Shown here one piece after another: positions 18,584-26,191 of a DNA stretch of 64,000 bases. Both the position numbers and the translations under genes were made by a program. The DNA is from an uncultured Caulobacterales bacterium (GTDB lineage Bacteria > Pseudomonadota > Alphaproteobacteria > Caulobacterales > Caulobacteraceae): NCBI GenBank assembly GCA_903862425.1, contig CAIOYC010000021.1, positions 1-64,000 of the forward strand. Reading direction: 5' to 3'. Numbering within the stretch: position 1 is the first letter of the stretch; each line of letters starts with the position of its first letter. Below the pieces are notes generated by a model that worked only from the letters and a program-made list of their open reading frames with translations, was not told the origin of the DNA and made no database searches.

Positions 18584-19335
18584 CAGTGGGATCCCAGGCA
18601 GGCGATGATGCCTTCGATCACGCGGCCGGTCTCTTCCGGATCGCGCACGCGGATGCAGTCGACCCCGGTCTTGCGCGCCGGTTCGTCATTGCCGCCGGGA
18701 AACAGGGCGTCGCCGAGGAAGATCATGTCCTTGATCGGAATGCCCAGCTCGCCCTTCAGCTTCTCGATGCCATAGGCCTTGTCCACGCCCGGCCGGGTGA
18801 TGTCGATGGAGGACGAACCGCCCATGCCGACGGAGAACTCCGGCAACAGTGGATCCAGAATGGCCTTGATCTTCTTGCGCTTGGCGAAGTCCGGGTCCCA
18901 GTCCTTTTTCACGTCCAGCGGCGCTTCCTGGCCAAGGGCCGACATGGTGATCTGGCTGTCGCGATCCTCGATGATCTCGCCCCAGTGCTTTTTCTCGCGA
19001 AAGCCGGACTCGTCGAGCGACTTGTTCAGCGCGTCGATGATCTTCTTCTTCTCGTCGGGGGTGAAGTTCTCCGCATAGAGCTCCTTCCACGTCCCCTTGT
19101 CGTACTTCATGAAGCGGGTGCCGCTGGTGGGCAGGAGCGAGAGCCCGTCCAGCTTGTCGTCCTTGGGCAGGTTGGCCAGCAATTGCTTTTCGAACTGGGG
19201 CCAGGCGCCGCCGGAGATGACCGCCACCTTGGCCACCGTCAGCAGCTTGTCGAGGTGAGCGGCCATGTCCTTTTCCAGCGACGACTTGCTGGGAGCGAGG
19301 GTGCCGTCGAGGTCGAAAACGATCAGGCGTTTCAT
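18583..19335 (-). CDS. HAD-IIB phosphomannomutase, eukaryotic (PMM2) type
   Basis: Cytoplasmic enzyme proposed to interconvert mannose-1-phosphate and mannose-6-phosphate. The 250 residues follow the eukaryotic PMM pattern rather than the bacterial ManB/AlgC fold: HAD nucleophile motif FDLDGTL with Asp8 and Asp10, SGGAWPQFEKQL after the first strand, the cap domain around residues 85-185 with FSVGMGGSSSIDI, the VDKAYGIEKL segment, and the diagnostic GDALFPGGND at 208-217. It is usually annotated only as a HAD-IIB hydrolase, so a phosphatase remains possible. Its position between manA and a GH130 gene strongly supports the mutase assignment. Start at 19335, overlapping the manA stop by 4 bases. 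Confidence 0.75.
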   Translation of the reverse strand: MKRLIVFDLDGTLAPSKSSLEKDMAAHLDKLLTVAKVAVISGGAWPQFEKQLLANLPKDDKLDGLSLLPTSGTRFMKYDKGTWKELYAENFTPDEKKKIIDALNKSLDESGFREKKHWGEIIEDRDSQITMSALGQEAPLDVKKDWDPDFAKRKKIKAILDPLLPEFSVGMGGSSSIDITRPGVDKAYGIEKLKGELGIPIKDMIFLGDALFPGGNDEPARKTGVDCIRVRDPEETGRVIEGIIACLGSH

Positions 19336-20342
19336 GCGGGCTCCGGAATGGCGTTGACGTCTGGCATGGAGATATCGAGCAGGGTGACGGCGCCGTCCGG
19401 CACGAACCGGCAGGCGCCGAGCGCGGCGGGCAGAACCGTCACGCCGCCGCGTTTCATCGGATAGGCCTTTCCGCCGTACTCGACCGCCCCCTTGCCGGCG
19501 ACGCATACCAGGACGCGCGGCTCGTCGGCGACACCGACGGTGAACGGGTTGGACGTATCATACCGGTCGAGGCCGAAGTGCGGATTGTCGAACACGCGCT
19601 CGCGCCCCTCGCCTTCGGCTTTCGGCGTCGTCGGCTGGATCACGCCCTGGTCGAAGTTCACACTCTGCAGCGCCTGGTCCACCTGCAGGTCGCGGGGCTT
19701 CTTGGTCTGCGGATCGATGTGGTTCCAGTCGTAGAGGCGGAAGGTGGTGTCGGAATTCTCCTGCACCTCGAACACCATCACCCCGTCGCCCAGCGAATGC
19801 ACCGTGCCCGACTGGATCAGCACCGCTTGCCCTACCTTGGGGGCGAAGCTGGCCAGGTGGTCGTCCACGTTGTCGTTGTCGAGCTTACGCAGGATATCGG
19901 CGTCGGTGTGCGGCTTCAGCCCTGCGTAGATACGGCTCTTGGCATCGGCCTGCAGCACCACCCAGGCCTCGGTCTTGCCGGTGTCGCCCTTGGGGATCAG
20001 CGCCTTCTGGTCGTCGCGGGGATGCACCTGCACCGACAGCATCTGCTCCACGTCGAGGAATTTCAGCAGCAGGGGGAAGCGATCCGTCTTGCCCGCGTAT
20101 CTGCCGAGCAGGCCCCTGGGTGCGGACTTCATGAGTTCGGTGAGGGTCGCATCCTTCAGCGGCCCGTCGATCACCGGGCTGGCGTGATCCTGGCGGTCGG
20201 ACAGGATCCAGGCCTCGCCGATGGTGTTGTCCTTGTCGCCGGGCAGCTTGGCGTCCATCCAGTCGCCGAGGCGCCGACCGCCCCACAGGCGGTACTGGAA
20301 GATCGGCGCGAAGCCGAGTGGATAGAGGTCCGGTTCACTCAT
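19332..20342 (-). CDS. manA: type I mannose-6-phosphate isomerase
   Basis: Zinc-dependent isomerase linking mannose-6-P and fructose-6-P. The 336-residue cupin protein has the N-terminal block FQYRLWGGRRLGDWMD, IGEAWILSDR, the metal site LSVQVHPRDDQ, KTEAWVVLQADAKSRIYAGL, the VHSLGDGVMVFEVQENSDTTF block with further metal ligands, and a C-terminal cupin half. It resembles the shorter Bacillus-type enzymes rather than the 390-residue E. coli form. It lies between pgl and the phosphomannomutase with 4-base overlaps on both sides, tying mannose metabolism to the pentose phosphate genes. Confidence 0.92.
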   Translation of the reverse strand: MSEPDLYPLGFAPIFQYRLWGGRRLGDWMDAKLPGDKDNTIGEAWILSDRQDHASPVIDGPLKDATLTELMKSAPRGLLGRYAGKTDRFPLLLKFLDVEQMLSVQVHPRDDQKALIPKGDTGKTEAWVVLQADAKSRIYAGLKPHTDADILRKLDNDNVDDHLASFAPKVGQAVLIQSGTVHSLGDGVMVFEVQENSDTTFRLYDWNHIDPQTKKPRDLQVDQALQSVNFDQGVIQPTTPKAEGEGRERVFDNPHFGLDRYDTSNPFTVGVADEPRVLVCVAGKGAVEYGGKAYPMKRGGVTVLPAALGACRFVPDGAVTLLDISMPDVNAIPEPA

Positions 20343-21064
20343 GCCGCCGCCGCCTCATCACAAAACACAATCAGTTCACCCACCGGATCGAGCCGCGCCG
20401 AGGGCAAGGCGGCGTCTCCCGCGATCAGCCGCTTGAGCATGTCGCGCTTGCCCTCACCGACCACGAGGAAGGCGGCGTAAGCGCTGGATTCCAGAGCCGG
20501 ATAGGTCAGGGTGATGCGCGCCTCCGCCTTGGCCCCGATCACCGGCGCGACCCAGCGATTGCGCTCGGCCAGGACGGTCGTGTCCGGGAACAGCGAGGCG
20601 GTATGTCCATCCTCGCCCAGGCCCAGCAGGTTGACGTCGAACAGGGGCCGAGCAGAGGCCAAGGTCTCCGCCGCATAAGCGCCTTCGAGGGTCAGCTGGT
20701 AGGCCACCGCCGAGGCTTCGGCATCGAGGCCGATGGTCTGGACCGGATAGATGTTGTCCTTGGGGATCGGCGCGTGGTCGAGCAGCGCTTCTTTGACCAT
20801 GCGGTAGTTGCTGAGCGCATCGTCCGGCGGCACGAACCGCTCGTCGCCCCAGAACAGTTCGGTGCGCGCCCAGGGAAACCCGTGGCGATAGGGGGGGGCG
20901 GCCAGGCGTTGATACAGGGCCTTAGGCGTCGATCCGCCGGAAAGGCAGAGGCGAAAGGCGCCGTCCTTGGCTTTCGCCAGGTCGAGCAGCCAGGCGGCGG
21001 CGTGCTCCGCCAAGGCGGCGGGATCGGGCAGGGTGACGACCCGCATGGCCTTGGAACGGGTCAT
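20339..21064 (-). CDS. pgl: 6-phosphogluconolactonase
   Basis: Hydrolyses 6-phosphogluconolactone, the product of Zwf, to 6-phosphogluconate. The 241-residue protein has the NagB-like fold motifs LCLSGGSTPKALYQ (phosphate binding), TELFWGDERFVPPDDALSNYRM, and LLGLGEDGHTASLFPD with the catalytic His region. It starts at the ATG overlapping the rpe stop by 4 bases; an internal ATG six codons in (MRVVTLPDP) is possible. In most bacteria pgl sits next to zwf; here fba, rpe and a phosphatase lie between. Confidence 0.94.
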   Translation of the reverse strand: MTRSKAMRVVTLPDPAALAEHAAAWLLDLAKAKDGAFRLCLSGGSTPKALYQRLAAPPYRHGFPWARTELFWGDERFVPPDDALSNYRMVKEALLDHAPIPKDNIYPVQTIGLDAEASAVAYQLTLEGAYAAETLASARPLFDVNLLGLGEDGHTASLFPDTTVLAERNRWVAPVIGAKAEARITLTYPALESSAYAAFLVVGEGKRDMLKRLIAGDAALPSARLDPVGELIVFCDEAAAA

Positions 21065-21732
21065 CGGCAGCCCTCGCGGATGGCGTTGATGGCGGCGGCG
21101 TAGTCGGCCTTGCCGAAGATGGCGCTGCCGGCGACGATGGCCGTCGCCCCCGCCTCGATGCTTTCAGGCGCGTGGCGGCAGTCCTGCCCGCCATCAACCT
21201 CGATCACCGGATCGACGCCGTTCAGCCGGCACAGGGCGCGCAGCTTCCTGATCTTGGGCAGCATTTCCGGCAGGAAGGCCTGGCCGCCGAAGCCGGGATT
21301 GACCGTCATCACCAGGATCACGTCGCACAGGTGCAGCACGTATTCGACCGCCTCCACCGGCGTGGCGGGGTCGAGCACCACGCCCGCCTTCTTGCCGAGC
21401 TCGCGGATGCAGCTGAGCGTGCGGTGCAGATGGATGGTCGAGCCGGGCTCGGCCTGGACCAGGATGTGATCGGCGCCCGCCTCGGCGAAGCCCTGCAGAT
21501 AGCGTTCCGGCTCCACGATCATCAGGTGGACGTTCAGCGGCTTGCTCGTCGCCGCCCGCACCGCCTTCAGGATCACCGGGCCGAAGCTGATATTGGGCAC
21601 GAAGCGGCCGTCCATCACGTCCACATGGATCCAGTCGGCGCCGGCCGCGTCCACCGCGCGCACCTCCTGCGCCAGCCGGCCGAAGTCGGCGGACAGGATG
21701 GAGGGCGCCACGATGATGGACCGGTCGCTCAT
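21061..21732 (-). CDS. rpe: ribulose-phosphate 3-epimerase
   Basis: Interconverts ribulose-5-P and xylulose-5-P in the non-oxidative pentose phosphate branch. A 223-residue TIM barrel with all signatures: APSILSADFGRLAQEV, DWIHVDVMDGRFVPNISFGP with the metal-binding His and catalytic Asp, VHLMIVEP, VMTVNPGFGGQAF, and IEVDGG with the second catalytic Asp region. Metal ligands look intact. It overlaps fba upstream and pgl downstream by 4 bases. Confidence 0.96.
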   Translation of the reverse strand: MSDRSIIVAPSILSADFGRLAQEVRAVDAAGADWIHVDVMDGRFVPNISFGPVILKAVRAATSKPLNVHLMIVEPERYLQGFAEAGADHILVQAEPGSTIHLHRTLSCIRELGKKAGVVLDPATPVEAVEYVLHLCDVILVMTVNPGFGGQAFLPEMLPKIRKLRALCRLNGVDPVIEVDGGQDCRHAPESIEAGATAIVAGSAIFGKADYAAAINAIREGCR

Positions 21733-22661
21733 CCGACCTTGGTCTTGCCCGCATGGATATCCATCGCCTTGTGCAGCATGGCGATGGCCTCGTCGTGGGG
21801 GCGCTGGAAAGAGTTGCGCCCGACGATGGAGCCGAAGCCGCCGCCATCGTGGATGGCCTGGAACTCCTCATAGAGCGCCTTGTCGTCGAAATTGGCCGCG
21901 CCGCCGGAGAAGATCAGGATGCGCCGCCCGGCGAAGGCGGCCTGCACCACGTGCCTCACCCGATCCGCCTGGGTGGCGATGGGTATCTTCTTGGTCTGAT
22001 AGACGTTGCGCGCCGCATCCTGCTCGATGTGCGCCGTGGGCAGCTTGACCTTGATGATGTGCGCGCCGAGCTGGGCGGCGATCTGAGCCGCATAGGCGAT
22101 CACGTCGATGCTGGTCTCACCCGCCGTGGTGAGGGCGCCGCCGCGCGGGTAGGACCAGATCACCACCGCCAGGCCATAGGCCTTGGCTTCTTCAGCCAGG
22201 GTGCGGACCTTCTCGAACATCTCGTACTGGTTGGAGGAGCCGGGATAGATGGTGAAGCCGACCGCTGAGGCGCCGAGACGCAGGGCGTCCGCCACGCTGC
22301 CGGTCATGGCCTGATCCGGCTCCACGCCGTCGTTCAGGCTGTCCGCATCGTTGCACTTCAGGATCAGCGGCACGTCGCCGATGAAATCGCGCCCGCCCGC
22401 TTCGAGAAAACCCAACGGGGCGGCGTAGGCGTTGCAGCCGGCCTCGATGGCCAGCTCGAAGTGGTAGCGCGGATCATAGGCCGGAGGGTTGGCGGCGAAC
22501 GACCGCGCTGGACCGTGCTCGAACCCCTGGTCGACCGGCAGGATCACCAGCTTGCCGGTACCCGCCAGACGCCCGTGGTTCAACAGCCGCGCAAGATTGG
22601 TCAGGGCGCCAGGACTGTCGGCGCCGTACCAGCTGAGGATTTCCTTCACGCGCGGGGTCAT
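21729..22661 (-). CDS. class I fructose-bisphosphate aldolase, DhnA/FbaB type
   Basis: Schiff-base aldolase of 310 residues, interconverting fructose-1,6-bisphosphate with glyceraldehyde-3-P and dihydroxyacetone-P. Visible are VILPVDQGFEHGPARSF near residue 40, the EAGCNAYAAPLGFLE strand, LILKCNDADSLN, GFTIYPGSSNQYEMF, AVVIWSYPRGG and the Schiff-base lysine region AHIIKVKLPT. The glycine-rich phosphate loop FSGGAANFDDKAL is present. Start at 22661 overlaps the phosphatase stop by 4 bases. No phosphofructokinase is nearby, so flux through it is likely gluconeogenic or serves triose-phosphate recycling; that is inference. Confidence 0.9.
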   Translation of the reverse strand: MTPRVKEILSWYGADSPGALTNLARLLNHGRLAGTGKLVILPVDQGFEHGPARSFAANPPAYDPRYHFELAIEAGCNAYAAPLGFLEAGGRDFIGDVPLILKCNDADSLNDGVEPDQAMTGSVADALRLGASAVGFTIYPGSSNQYEMFEKVRTLAEEAKAYGLAVVIWSYPRGGALTTAGETSIDVIAYAAQIAAQLGAHIIKVKLPTAHIEQDAARNVYQTKKIPIATQADRVRHVVQAAFAGRRILIFSGGAANFDDKALYEEFQAIHDGGGFGSIVGRNSFQRPHDEAIAMLHKAMDIHAGKTKVG

Positions 22662-23515
22662 GCGGGCTCTCCGGTCTTGGCGGCGACCGGCAGCAGGTAC
22701 TGGCGCACCGCCTTGGCCCAGCCGTCGTCCTGGTTGCTGTCCGTCACGAAGTCGGCCTTGGCCTTCACGTCGTCGTCGGCATTGCCCATGGCAATGGAGA
22801 GGCCCGCCTTGGCGAACATCAGGGTATCGTTGTCGCCGTCCCCGATCGTGGCGATCTGGGCGGTCTTGAGGTTCAGCCGCCGCGCCAGATCCTCCACTAC
22901 CCAGCCCTTGTTGGCCTTTGGATGGGTGACGTCGAGGAAGTGGCCGGAGGAGCGCGACGCGCTGGCGGTATCGCCGAGCAGAGCCTGGGCGCCCTTGGCG
23001 ACCTGCGCCAGGCGTGCGGCGTCGTCGCAGATGCCCACCACCTTGAAGGCGTGGCGGGTCTGTTCGGGAGTGAAGTCCTGCACCACGCGGGGCGGCAATT
23101 GCAGGATGAAGGCCTCGCGCTCCACATGCGCGCCCTTGGGGTCGCGCACGAACCACTCGTCCTCGGTATAGACCCAGATATCGAGTTTCTGTTCGTGCAG
23201 GAAAGCGATCGCCTTCTCGGCCGCGGCCGGATCGACCGGATGGCTTTCGATGATCTTCAGGTCGGGCGGCTCGCCCCAGGCGCCGCCGTTGAAGCCGGAA
23301 ATGGGAAGGGTCAGCTGCAGCGGCTCGACCAGCATTCGACAGCCGCGCGGCGGCCGGCTGGAGGTGACGGCCAGTGCGATGCCTGCCGCCTTCAGCGCCT
23401 TGGCCGCGTCGATGGAGGCAGGCGTCAGCACCTTGTCGTTATTGACCAGGGTGCCATCGACATCGGTGATCAGCAGCTTGACGGCTCCCGCCGCGCTTTT
23501 TTGAGCAGGGGTCAT
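22658..23515 (-). CDS. Cof-type HAD-IIB sugar phosphatase
   Basis: A 285-residue HAD hydrolase with motif I LLITDVDGTLVNNDK, motif II in LAVTSSRPPRG, a large C2 cap (about residues 95-200) and motif IV IGDGDNDTLMFAKAGLSIAMGNA. The Cof family acts on sugar phosphates and other small phosphoesters; the substrate here is unknown. Placement between zwf and fba suggests it removes a toxic or side-product sugar phosphate, or makes a free sugar from the pathway. Unlike the other HAD-IIB gene of this operon it has the usual GDGxND motif of phosphatases. Confidence 0.85.
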   Translation of the reverse strand: MTPAQKSAAGAVKLLITDVDGTLVNNDKVLTPASIDAAKALKAAGIALAVTSSRPPRGCRMLVEPLQLTLPISGFNGGAWGEPPDLKIIESHPVDPAAAEKAIAFLHEQKLDIWVYTEDEWFVRDPKGAHVEREAFILQLPPRVVQDFTPEQTRHAFKVVGICDDAARLAQVAKGAQALLGDTASASRSSGHFLDVTHPKANKGWVVEDLARRLNLKTAQIATIGDGDNDTLMFAKAGLSIAMGNADDDVKAKADFVTDSNQDDGWAKAVRQYLLPVAAKTGEPA

Positions 23516-25155
23516 GCGCGCTGATCCGAAGCGGGCTTGGCGGCGGCGTCGCCCCGTTGATCCGGGGGCGGAGCGACGGGTCTCCATTCGCGCCCTCCAT
23601 CCTTGGCGATGAGAGTGTCCGCCGCTTCCGGCCCTTCGCTGCCCGAGGCGTAAGGCTCCGGCGCGCCTTTGGTCCAGGCCTTCAACACCGGTTCCAGGAT
23701 TCGCCAGCCGTGCTCGACCATGTCCGCCCGCATGAACAGGGTCGGATCGCCGATCATCACGTCATAGAGCAGGGTCTCGTAGCCGACGTTCGGCTCCTTG
23801 GGGAACCAGTCGTCGTAGCGGAACTCCATCTTCACCGGGGCGAGGTCCAGCACCGGCCCGCGCCGCTTCACCTCGAACTGAAGCGAGATGCCCTCATCCG
23901 GCGCGATGCGGATCACCAGCCAGTTGGGCGGCAGGTCGTTCACCGGCGTGTCGCGGAACACGGCGTAGGGCGCCTGCTTGAAGCGGATGGCGATCTCGGT
24001 CATCCGCGCCGCGAGATGCTTGCCGGTGCGCAGGTAGAAGGGCACGCCCGACCAGCGCCAGTTGTCCACCTCGAGCTTCACGGCGGCATAGGTCTCGACA
24101 TCCGAGTCCTTGGCCACGTCGGGCTCCTGGCGATAGGCCGCCTTCTTGGCCCCGCCCAGCATACCAGCGGCATACTGCCCACGCACGGCGGCGGAGGGTT
24201 TCACCGCCGGAATCGCCGCCAGCACCTCGGCCTTTTTCTCGCGCACGGCGGAGGCTTCGAAGCTGTTGGGAGGGTCCATCGCCACCAGCGAGAGCAGGCT
24301 CAGCAGGTGATTAGGGGCCATGTCGCGCAGCGCGCCGGTCTGTTCGTAGAACTGGCCGCGCTGCTCCACGCCCACCGTCTCGGCGGCGCTGATCTGCACG
24401 TGATCGATGCGGTCGCGGTTCCAGATCGGCTCGAACAGGCCGTTGGCGAAACGGAAGGCCATGATGCTCTGCACCGTGTCCTTGCCGAGGAAGTGGTCGA
24501 TGCGGAAGATCTGGTCTTCGGACAGCACCTTGGCGATGTCGGCGTTGAGCTTCCGGGCCGAGGGCAGGTCGTGGCCGAAGGGCTTCTCTATGATCACCCG
24601 ACGCCAGCTCTTGATCGCGCCCTTGCGGTCGACCTCCTGCTTCACCATCCCGCCGCTGCCGAGGTTCTGCACCACCGTACCGAACAACCGGTCGGCTACG
24701 GCGAGGTAGAAGATGGCGTTGCCGCCGGTCTTGTAGGTGGTTTCGCTGAGGTCCAGCGCGGCGTTCAGTTCGGCATAGAGCTCAGGCGTCGTGATATCGC
24801 CCTGCACGAAGGTCATGCGGTCAGCGAGCTTGGCCCAGGCCGTCTCGTCGATGTGATCGGCGTTGAAGGTACCGGACTTGGAGGCCACCATGGCCTTCAG
24901 CGCGGTGTGCAGGCCGTCGCGCCAGCTTTTCACATCGTCCTCGCCGCGCGCGACGCCGATCAGGGCGAAGCGCTCGGGCAGGGCGCCGGAAACGGCGAGA
25001 TTGTAGAGCGCCGGAATTACCAGCCGCTTGGCCAGATCGCCCGTGGCCCCGAACAGCACCATGGTGCACGGATCGGCGGGCCTCAACTTGTGACGCGGAG
25101 CCGCATCCTTGGTCTGCGGCCGCGCGACGGGACGCAGCGCGGTGTCGTCAGCCAT
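23512..25155 (-). CDS. zwf: glucose-6-phosphate 1-dehydrogenase
   Basis: First oxidative pentose phosphate step, producing NADPH and 6-phosphogluconolactone. The 547-residue protein has the coenzyme loop [20 protein letters not shown] near residue 35, the substrate motif [12 protein letters not shown] with the catalytic His region, [11 protein letters not shown], and [16 protein letters not shown]. It is longer than the usual 490 residues because of a 30-residue N-terminal extension and a charged C-terminal tail. The start overlaps gnd by 8 bases. Confidence 0.96.
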   Translation of the reverse strand: MADDTALRPVARPQTKDAAPRHKLRPADPCTMVLFGATGDLAKRLVIPALYNLAVSGALPERFALIGVARGEDDVKSWRDGLHTALKAMVASKSGTFNADHIDETAWAKLADRMTFVQGDITTPELYAELNAALDLSETTYKTGGNAIFYLAVADRLFGTVVQNLGSGGMVKQEVDRKGAIKSWRRVIIEKPFGHDLPSARKLNADIAKVLSEDQIFRIDHFLGKDTVQSIMAFRFANGLFEPIWNRDRIDHVQISAAETVGVEQRGQFYEQTGALRDMAPNHLLSLLSLVAMDPPNSFEASAVREKKAEVLAAIPAVKPSAAVRGQYAAGMLGGAKKAAYRQEPDVAKDSDVETYAAVKLEVDNWRWSGVPFYLRTGKHLAARMTEIAIRFKQAPYAVFRDTPVNDLPPNWLVIRIAPDEGISLQFEVKRRGPVLDLAPVKMEFRYDDWFPKEPNVGYETLLYDVMIGDPTLFMRADMVEHGWRILEPVLKAWTKGAPEPYASGSEGPEAADTLIAKDGGREWRPVAPPPDQRGDAAAKPASDQRA

Positions 25156-26167
25156 GATTGTCGTCGGCCTTCTTCGTGGTCGGCGTACCCTCGAGCGCGC
25201 CCTCGATATGGCCGCCGAAGCCGAAGCGCATGGCCGACAGCATCTTCTCGGCGAAGGTGTGCTCCTGGCGCGAGCGGAAGCGGGTGTAGAGCGCGCTGGT
25301 CAGCACGTCCGCCGGCACCGCCTCCTCGATGGCGGCCTGGATGGTCCAGCGGCCCTCCCCGCTGTCGTCCACATAGCCGGAGAAGTCGGCGAGGGTCTGA
25401 TCCTTGGCGAGGGCGTCGGCCGACAAGTCCAGCAGCCAGGACGACACCACGCTGCCGCGACGCCAGACCTCGGAGATATCGGCCATGTTCAGTTCGAAGC
25501 GCTCGTCCTCGGGCAACTGGTCCGAGTTCTTGTTGCGCATGATGTCGAAGCCCTCGGCATAGGCCTGCATCAGGCCGTATTCGATGCCGTTGTGGACCAT
25601 CTTGACGAAGTGACCCGCGCCGGTGGGGCCGGCATGGATATAGCCCTGCTCCGCCTTGGAGTGCGGGCCCTTGCGCCCCTGCGTGCGGGGGATGTCGCCG
25701 ACGCCGGGGGCCAGGGTCTTGAAGATCGGGTCGAGCCGTTCGACCGCCGCGTCCGGGCCGCCGACCATCATGCAGTAGCCGCGCTCCAGCCCCCACACGC
25801 CGCCGGAGGTGCCGCAATCGATATAGTCGAGGCCCTTCTCCTTGGCCGCCTTCGCCCGCCGGATGTCGTCCTTGTAGTAGGAGTTGCCCCCGTCGATGAT
25901 GGTGTCGCCCGCCTCCAGAAGCTCCCCGAGCTTAGCGACCGTGTCCTCTGTTATCTTGCCGGAGGGCAGCATGGACCAGACGGCGCGGGGCGCCTTCAGC
26001 GCTTTGACCATCTCCTCCAGCGAACCCACGGCGGCGGCGCCTTCCTTAGCCAGGGCGGCGCCGGGTTTGGGGCTGGCGTCATAGACGACGCACTCGTGGC
26101 CGGCCTTCATCAGGCGGCGCGCGATATTGCCCCCCATGCGCCCAAGCCCGATGATGCCGATCTGCAT
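25148..26167 (-). CDS. gnd: 6-phosphogluconate dehydrogenase, decarboxylating, short form
   Basis: Oxidatively decarboxylates 6-phosphogluconate to ribulose-5-P. At 339 residues it belongs to the short class (as in Gluconobacter, some methylotrophs and Gram-positives) rather than the 470-residue E. coli type. Motifs: cofactor loop [53 protein letters not shown], and the catalytic [21 protein letters not shown]. Short-form enzymes often prefer NAD, which would change the NADPH balance; the residue after strand 2 is not enough to decide. It lies 24 bases after tal-pgi. Confidence 0.94.
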   Translation of the reverse strand: MQIGIIGLGRMGGNIARRLMKAGHECVVYDASPKPGAALAKEGAAAVGSLEEMVKALKAPRAVWSMLPSGKITEDTVAKLGELLEAGDTIIDGGNSYYKDDIRRAKAAKEKGLDYIDCGTSGGVWGLERGYCMMVGGPDAAVERLDPIFKTLAPGVGDIPRTQGRKGPHSKAEQGYIHAGPTGAGHFVKMVHNGIEYGLMQAYAEGFDIMRNKNSDQLPEDERFELNMADISEVWRRGSVVSSWLLDLSADALAKDQTLADFSGYVDDSGEGRWTIQAAIEEAVPADVLTSALYTRFRSRQEHTFAEKMLSAMRFGFGGHIEGALEGTPTTKKADDNHG

Positions 26168-26191
26168 GCGTATGCTCCGTGTAGGGATGGG

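Noticed and set aside
23557-25542. 661-codon plus-strand frame opposite zwf and gnd
   Set aside because: Shadow frame; both zwf and gnd are complete and conserved on the other strand.
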